A stretch of DNA of 40,000 nucleotides from Bigelowiella natans CCMP2755 (taxonomy: Eukaryota; Cercozoa; Chlorarachniophyceae), in NCBI GenBank assembly GCA_000320545.1, contig ADNK01002106.1:1-40000 (forward strand). The letters are read 5' to 3'. The translations under genes were made by a program, and so were the position numbers. The notes beneath the pieces are model-generated. The model had not been told where the DNA came from, did no database searches, and saw only the letters and a program-made list of their open reading frames with translations. This document shows, piece by piece, positions 38,324 through 40,000 of the stretch (within the stretch, counting starts at the first letter, position 1; the number at the start of each line of letters is the position of its first letter).

Positions 38324-39534
38324 GAGGGGGAGACAAGGTTGCAGTGTTTCATCACATCAAATATACCAACACGTTCATCAATGGCGACGAGGAAGATCGT
38401 CGAAGTATTCTTCGTCTTCGTCATCATCATCTTCTTCTTCCTAGTGAAGAAGTAAGTAGCTCCCTTCTTCCCCGGAGTGATGAAGCATAAGATCCCGCAG
38501 GATACGATATATTCGTGCTCTTTTGCGGATCACAACGATCTCTCTTCTCTCTTAAGATATACCAACCACCCCATCTCCGACCTTCGTTTGACGATTGATA
38601 TACACCCCACGTGTGCCACCGCCTTCATTTGCCTCTGTTGTACTACACACGTACATTCAAGCAAGCAAACCACACTGGTGTTCGTCGAGAGTGGGGCCGC
38701 CTGGGTCACATACCAAAGGCTAAGGGAAAAAGAGAGAGAGAGAGAGATGTTAGCCTATAATCGAAGCTACTTCGTTTCGATAGGGCAATCGTCCATCAAT
38801 CCACCCTTCTTCCGTCCTGGATAAAACCATCACCACTCTATTGATGCATGCCTGCCCCAAAGGACTGGAATGTGAGTGCTAACAACGGTGGGGAACTTAC
38901 GCGTGGCTGACGGTTTCGCCGAAAAACAAAAACGAGCATGCTGCTCCACGTAGTACCACCGGAGGACCAAAGAAGGGGGGGGGGTGGGGGGGGGGCACCT
39001 TACCTGTTACGTGCTTTTGTTGCGACAATTTGAATACTTAGGTTGTGCTGTCCCCGTAAGGAAAAGCAAAGCTCTTTGTTCTCCCATATGGCATGAAAGG
39101 TGGCTCATATACTATATATATGTTAGTACTGGTACTGTTTCCTCCTCCTTTACCCGTACCATATGCCTGTACAGATTCATGCAAAGCGAGAGAGGACCTA
39201 TCATTGTTTCGAAATACCCCAGTGTTGTGACTGTGTTGTTATGGTTTTATAAGATATCTCCGTGAAAGAAAAGAGGGCCTTACTCATACGCTTGATTATG
39301 ACGATTACATTCGAATAAGGTAGGTAGGTAGGTAGGTAGGTTGGAGAATGCATGATGATGCTGCTGGTAGCTGCTGAAGTATTTGGTGGTTTCAATGTGT
39401 GTGTGTGTGTGTTGTGTGTTAAGATTAGATTAGATTAGATTAGATCAGATTGGTGGCGTCGGTGTGTGGATGGTATGTGGAGAGGGATGTAGTTTTGCTG
39501 TCTTATGAAGTAGCCAAAAAGAAATTTCAACCAA

Positions 39535-39713
39535 AGTCGAAAGACTTGACCACCCAGTGCTATGAAAACTTCCTTTGTGGAGCGGAGCACAACGTGGATA
39601 AACTCAAATAAAGTCGAAAGACTCAACCAAAGAAAAACTTTAGCATCCAGTGCTATGATAACTTCCTTTGTGGAGCGAAATTCGAAAGACTTAACCGTTT
39701 TCGTTCCGACTTT
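39535..39713. repeat. Diverged tandem repeat, period about 93 bp
   Basis: The block gtcgaaagact ... ccagtgctatga ... aacttcctttgtggagcg occurs twice, with ccagtgctatga at 39554 and 39647. Copies differ by small changes and spacing. Confidence 0.75.
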
Positions 39714-39740
39714 CGTGATAAAATCCTAATTCAACTGATC

Positions 39741-40000
39741 TTGAGAGATTAAAGCATATAACTTTCCCAACTTGACCACATATTTCCCCAAAGTGTCCAC
39801 TGCTTCAAACGAATAAAGAAGAGCCATAGAATTCAGATATTGAATGCCTGAAAATATACAAGTGAGAAGTAAAGAAGCATGATACAATACACAACCGAAC
39901 TTGAGAGATCAAAGCATATAACTTTCCCAACATGACCACATATTTCCCTAAAGTGTCCACTGCTTCAAACGAATAAAGAAGAGCCATAGAATTCAGATAT
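39741..40000. repeat. 160-bp tandem repeat, continuing past the right edge
   Basis: Bases 39741-39840 and 39901-40000 match at all but three of 100 positions, giving a period of 160 bp. Only one full unit and part of a second are in the window, so this may be the start of a satellite array. Confidence 0.9.

Larger units (their letters stand above)
38324..40000. other. Gene-poor right end
   Basis: No gene recognised downstream of Cdc20. It holds (TCA/TCT)n-like runs (about 38405-38440), a poly-G tract (about 38978-38996), (GGTA)n at about 39316-39340, (AGATT)n at about 39421-39448, and two families of short tandem repeats from 39530 on. Confidence 0.55.

Overview
This is a gene-rich stretch of nuclear DNA from a eukaryote, most likely a single-celled flagellated protist. 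Eight protein genes can be assembled exon by exon from conserved protein sequence. Together they use 96 proposed introns of about 60-440 nt, 95 of them GT-AG. There is one tRNA gene, a cut-off LTR-retrotransposon gag gene at the left edge, and many simple repeats, nearly all in introns or between genes. A DNAAF1/LRRC50 homologue implies motile cilia with dynein arms. A stand-alone PyrC-type dihydroorotase and a mitochondrial peroxiredoxin fit an alveolate or stramenopile, but the sequence does not settle the lineage.

Layout, left to right: retrotransposon gag (-, 1-1146, continues off the left edge); an upstream region with a perfect 80-bp inverted repeat; 2-Cys peroxiredoxin (-, 1938-3949); an unassigned tract (3950-5836); CNNM-type transporter (-, 5837-10474); P5A ATPase (+, 10869-17508); tRNA adenosine deaminase subunit ADAT2 (-, 18143-20325); dihydroorotase (+, 21047-25267); inositol-tetrakisphosphate kinase (-, 26204-29784); an unassigned tract (29785-31775); DNAAF1-like leucine-rich repeat protein (-, 31776-35657); tRNA-Trp(CCA) (-, 36135-36208); Cdc20 (+, 36625-38323); and a gene-poor right end with short tandem repeats.

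The genes do unrelated housekeeping jobs: redox defence, cation transport, ER membrane quality control, tRNA editing, pyrimidine synthesis, inositol phosphates, dynein-arm assembly and mitosis. I see no operon and no shared pathway. Three pairs are head to head and may share promoters: CNNM/P5A (394 bp apart), ADAT2/dihydroorotase (721 bp) and DNAAF1/Cdc20 (967 bp, with the tRNA between them).

All exon boundaries come from reading conserved protein sequence and checking that splice phases close. Every model gives a single uninterrupted frame, but no transcript evidence was available. I did not find a convincing new multi-gene system. The best oddities are the P5A gene's one-sided intron distribution, a duplicated splice acceptor with an upstream ORF at dihydroorotase, a polyserine insertion inside the inositol-phosphate kinase, and the 80-bp hairpin upstream of gag.
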